Part shown: one piece after another, positions 4,237 through 7,036 of the stretch
Layout of the letters: the number at the start of each line of letters is the position of its first letter
How positions within the stretch are numbered: position 1 is the stretch's first letter
Origin: Candidatus Caldipriscus sp. T1.2
GTDB lineage: Bacteria; Hydrothermota; Hydrothermia; LBFQ01
Assembly (NCBI GenBank): GCA_000980735.1
Contig: LBFQ01000019.1
Location: 8,126 to 15,161, forward strand
Direction: 5' to 3'
DNA: 7,036 nt
Made by a program: the position numbers and the translations under genes
The notes under the pieces: generated by a model
What the model was told of the DNA's origin: nothing
The model's database searches: none
Seen by the model: the letters and a program-made list of their open reading frames with translations, nothing else

Positions 4237-7036
4237 ATGAGAATACCAAGGGTTGGACAATTTAATGAAAAGTTTTTGCCAAATCTTTTGGAAATACAGC
4301 TTGCTTCTTATGATGATTTTTTGGGTAGGAGGTTCAATATATTTTGGTCTCTTGTTGGTGAAACCGAAACTTTACATAATTTCCTTTATACCCTCGCCAA
4401 GAATTATACGCTTGGCATAAGGGTATCAAAGGGAACCACCAAAGAAAGGGCCGAAACCGCCAACAGGATATTGGCGGAAGTTAGGGATAGGATAAATCCC
4501 GATGCCATAAAAGACGAAATACCCAGACCGAACTATTACTACATTATCCTTCCGAAGGGAAAATACACCCACAAGGACATAGAAGCCCTTCTTGAAATTA
4601 CAAACGAAAACAACGCGAACGTTGGAGTTATTGGAATTTCCACTAAAACCAAGGATGAATTGATAAACGAATCAAATTTGAGGGGATTGGTTTATTCCGT
4701 TGAGAACTCCTTCTTTGACCACTCCGAACCCCGTTCATCAATGAGTTTAAAGAGGATCTTTGAGGAGATATTCCCCTTGCAAAGTACCGACGGGAGGGTG
4801 GATATAGAGTATTTGGATTACAGGGTTGGGGATCCCGACATATCTCCGGAGGATGCCAAAAAGAGGGACCTAACCTATTCCGTACCCATACACATCAGAA
4901 CGTCCGAGAGGTTTTTCGACGAAAACGGAAAGATAGAAAGGGAAATTTTGGATGTCGTCTACTTTATGGATGTCCCATATATGACATCAAGGGGGACATT
5001 CGTAATAAAGGGAGTTGAGAGGGTGGTAATAAACCAGATCCACAGGTCCCCGGGGGTGTATTTCTTAATAGAGGAAGAGGGGTTGAATCAGATTTTCTCA
5101 TCCATGATCATCCCATATCGTGGTCCCTGGATGGAGCTGAGGATAGAGGGCGAAAAGGGGATGTACTTCCTGTTGAGGAAGAAGAAGTTTTACCTTACGA
5201 GGTTTTTGAGGTTTTTGGGATTTTCCGAATTCAGGGATATAATAAAGGTTGCGGTTGGGCACATAGCACAAGAAAAATTCCTGAGCGAAGCGGAGGGATA
5301 CTATCTTGCGGAAGACATAACGAACGAGGATGGGGAAGTGATCATCCCTATGGTGGATGACAAGGGGCAGATAACGGTAATAGATGGAAGCATAACGGAG
5401 AAACTAAAGAGAAGGAAAATACACAGGGTTAAGGTTTTTGATCCCAAGGATCCAGCGGTAAATATTGTTTTAAAGACGCTACGTGAGGACAAGATAAGGA
5501 GGAGGGAGGAGGCAATCAGGTACATTTATAGGGTAATAAGGTTCTCCTCGGCAACCGTTGAGAACGCCGAAGACTTTTTGAGGGATTACTTCTTCTCGCC
5601 CGATAAAACCTTTATAGGTAAGGTGGGAAGGTACAAGATAAACACCCGACTTTATAATAAAAGCGAAAATATCGAAAAATACCTCAAGGACCTTGAAGGG
5701 TTTTCACCCCCAAAGGACGATATTGAAAACCTTACGGAAACGGATTTCGTGGTAGCCCTCAGGATGTTGATGGACCTATATAGGGGTGAGGTCGAAGAGA
5801 CGATATAGATGATCTCGCCCATAGAGATTAAGAGGGTTGGGGAGCAGCTATTTGAATGACAGATGACTTATAATGACGCAAAGGTATAGGAGAAGCTCAT
5901 AAGCGAAGGAACCTCTAAGGAACATAGTCCACCCCAAGATAGTCTCCAGATCAATAAACACTCTCACGCAAACAGCTTTCACAGCTTTGGATCAGACAAA
6001 CCCCCTGTCTGAACTGACGATAAAGAGGAGGATCTCCGCCATGGGTAAGGGTGGCCTCACGAAGGAAACCGCGACCTTGGAGGTTAGAGATGTTCACCCA
6101 TCGCACTACGGTAGGATATGCCCCATAGAGACCCCCGAGGGTCAAAACATAGGTTTGATACTCTCGCCAACTGTATATGCGAGGATAAACGAGCTTGGTT
6201 TCATAGAGACACCCGTCGTAAAGGTGGAGAAGGGAAAGGTTACCAACGAAGTAGTTTACTTAACACCCCAGGAGGATATAAATCTTAAAATAGCGCCCGC
6301 GGATATAGAGATAGACCCTAAAACCAAGAGGATCAAGCAAAGTTCAAATATAATAGTCAGGCACAAGAGGAGTTATATGTTCGCAAACAGGGAAGAGATA
6401 GACTACATGGACTTATCTCCGAGACAGATAATCTCCCCATCCACATCCCTGATCCCATTCTTAGAGTACGACGATGCGAACAGGGCCCTTATGGGTTCAA
6501 ACATGCAGAGGCAGGCGGTTCCCCTACTTAATCCAGAATCTCCAAACGTTGGGACGGGTATGGAAGCGAAAATAGCGGAAGATAGCGGTTCCGTTATTTT
6601 AGCGCAGGAAGATGGCGAGGTGGTTTATGTTGATTACTCAAAAATAATGGTGCGTCCTGAAGGTAGCATGTTTAACGTAAAAACCTACAACCTCAGGGTT
6701 TTTGAAAGGTCGGGCCAAAACACGATAGTGCATTATGTTCCGAAAGTTAAGAAAGGACAGAAGGTCAAGAAGGGAGATATACTTGCGGAGAACCTTGCGA
6801 GCGTTGGTGGGGAAATCTCCCTGGGTAGGAACCTTACCGTAGCCTTTATGCCCTGGTACGGATATAACTTTGAGGATGCAATTGTGATATCCGACAGGCT
6901 GGTAAAGGAGGATAAGCTAACATCCATACATATATTGGAGTTTGCCGCGGAGGTTAACGAGACGAGGTTGGGACCCGAAGTGGTAACCCGTGAGCCTTAT
7001 AAGGAGAGCGAGAGGAATATAGCCCACCTTGACGAG
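4237..7036 (+). CDS. rpoB: DNA-directed RNA polymerase subunit beta, 5' part, frame broken near 5797-5923
   Basis: This is the catalytic beta subunit. Frame 1 reads 523 codons from 4237 to a TAG at 5806-5808, with beta signatures EYLDYRVG (191-198), GTFVIKGVERVV (253-264), IHRSPGVYF (268-276), IIPYRGPW (291-298) and GKVGRYKIN (461-469). From about 5921, frame 2 resumes the protein to the right edge: IVHPKIVSRSIN, DQTNPLSELTIKRRIS, RDVHPSHYGRICPIETPEG, SLIPFLEYDDANRALMG and MPWYGYNFEDAI. Between them the frame changes several times with three in-frame stops, yet homology persists (DDIDDLAH, then EIKRVGEQLFE), so the gene is one unit with local damage rather than two genes. Odd points are a ~130-residue segment between DDFLG (26-30) and LKRIFEEIFP (171-180), a replaced gate loop, and divergent rifampicin-pocket and fork-loop residues. 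The remaining beta C terminus lies beyond the window. Confidence 0.95.
5797..5923 (+). other. Damaged stretch of rpoB with multiple frame breaks
   Basis: No single frame carries the protein here. Frame 3 gives DDIDDLAHR at 5799-5825, matching the conserved DDIDHLxNRR of beta. Frame 1 then gives EIKRVGEQLFE at 5824-5856, matching the RSVGELL region. After a TGA at 5857-5859, frame 1 gives only loosely beta-like sequence (QMTYNDAKV, TAG at 5887-5889, EKLISEGTSK). Frame 2 takes over at about 5921 (NIVHPK). The net change is one extra base, or two missing, between the two long readable parts. The mixture of small indels and stops within ~125 bases suggests a local low-quality consensus. Confidence 0.75.

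Noticed and set aside
5857..5859. TGA read as Trp (alternative genetic code)
   Set aside because: TGA ends rpmG and rplA normally and Trp is coded by TGG elsewhere; nearby TAG stops and frame changes would remain unexplained.
5797..5923. Intein or mobile element interrupting rpoB
   Set aside because: The stretch is only ~125 bases, has no splicing motifs or terminal repeats, and still encodes fragments of beta in successive frames.
5806..6043. Naturally split rpoB with a second gene starting near ATG 6041
   Set aside because: Beta-like sequence continues before 6041 in the same frame (from ~5921) and in shifted frames before that; ATG 6041 has no convincing ribosome binding site and splitting there would cut the active-site region.

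Overview
The window is the start of a bacterial tRNA-Trp / transcription-translation operon, all on the + strand: tRNA-Trp(CCA), rpmG (L33), secE, nusG, rplK (L11), rplA (L1), rplJ (L10), rplL (L7/L12) and the 5' part of rpoB, which runs off the right edge. It is preceded by the 3' end of an unrelated exported Asp-box (BNR-like) protein gene. No feature was supported on the minus strand, and no gene-free stretch exceeds about 60 bases.

Organism: an uncultured, probably thermophilic bacterium is suggested. Arg is mostly AGG/AGA, Ile is often ATA, the proteins are Lys/Glu-rich, and NusG carries an inserted domain as in Thermotoga and Aquifex. The upstream gene ends in a tail resembling type IX secretion (Por) sorting domains, as found in the FCB group and WOR-3/Hydrothermae-like lineages. 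The phylum is inference with low confidence.

Layout: 2-681 is the Asp-box protein, partial and broken by one frameshift and one stop. 682-712 is a short gap with a TATAAT box. 713-786 is tRNA-Trp. 790-2085 holds rpmG, secE and nusG, tightly packed. 2097-4176 holds rplK, rplA, rplJ and rplL. 4177-4236 has a G/C-rich hairpin that may be an attenuator, followed by the rpoB ribosome binding site. 4237-7036 is rpoB, with a damaged stretch at about 5797-5923. SecE is part of the protein export channel, L33/L11/L1/L10/L12 are 50S proteins, and NusG and RpoB are partners in transcription elongation.

The most interesting signal is in the transcription machinery. NusG has about 120 extra residues inside its RNA polymerase-binding NGN domain. 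RpoB has about 130 extra residues in the N-terminal protrusion region. The normally conserved RpoB gate loop (PGEPP) is replaced, and the rifampicin pocket and fork loop 2 are divergent. The first three lie at or near the NusG-polymerase interface, so they could be co-adapted. The frame breaks in the Asp-box gene, rplL and rpoB mostly look like small indels, several in G runs. They are more likely sequence errors than biology, because rplL and rpoB are essential.
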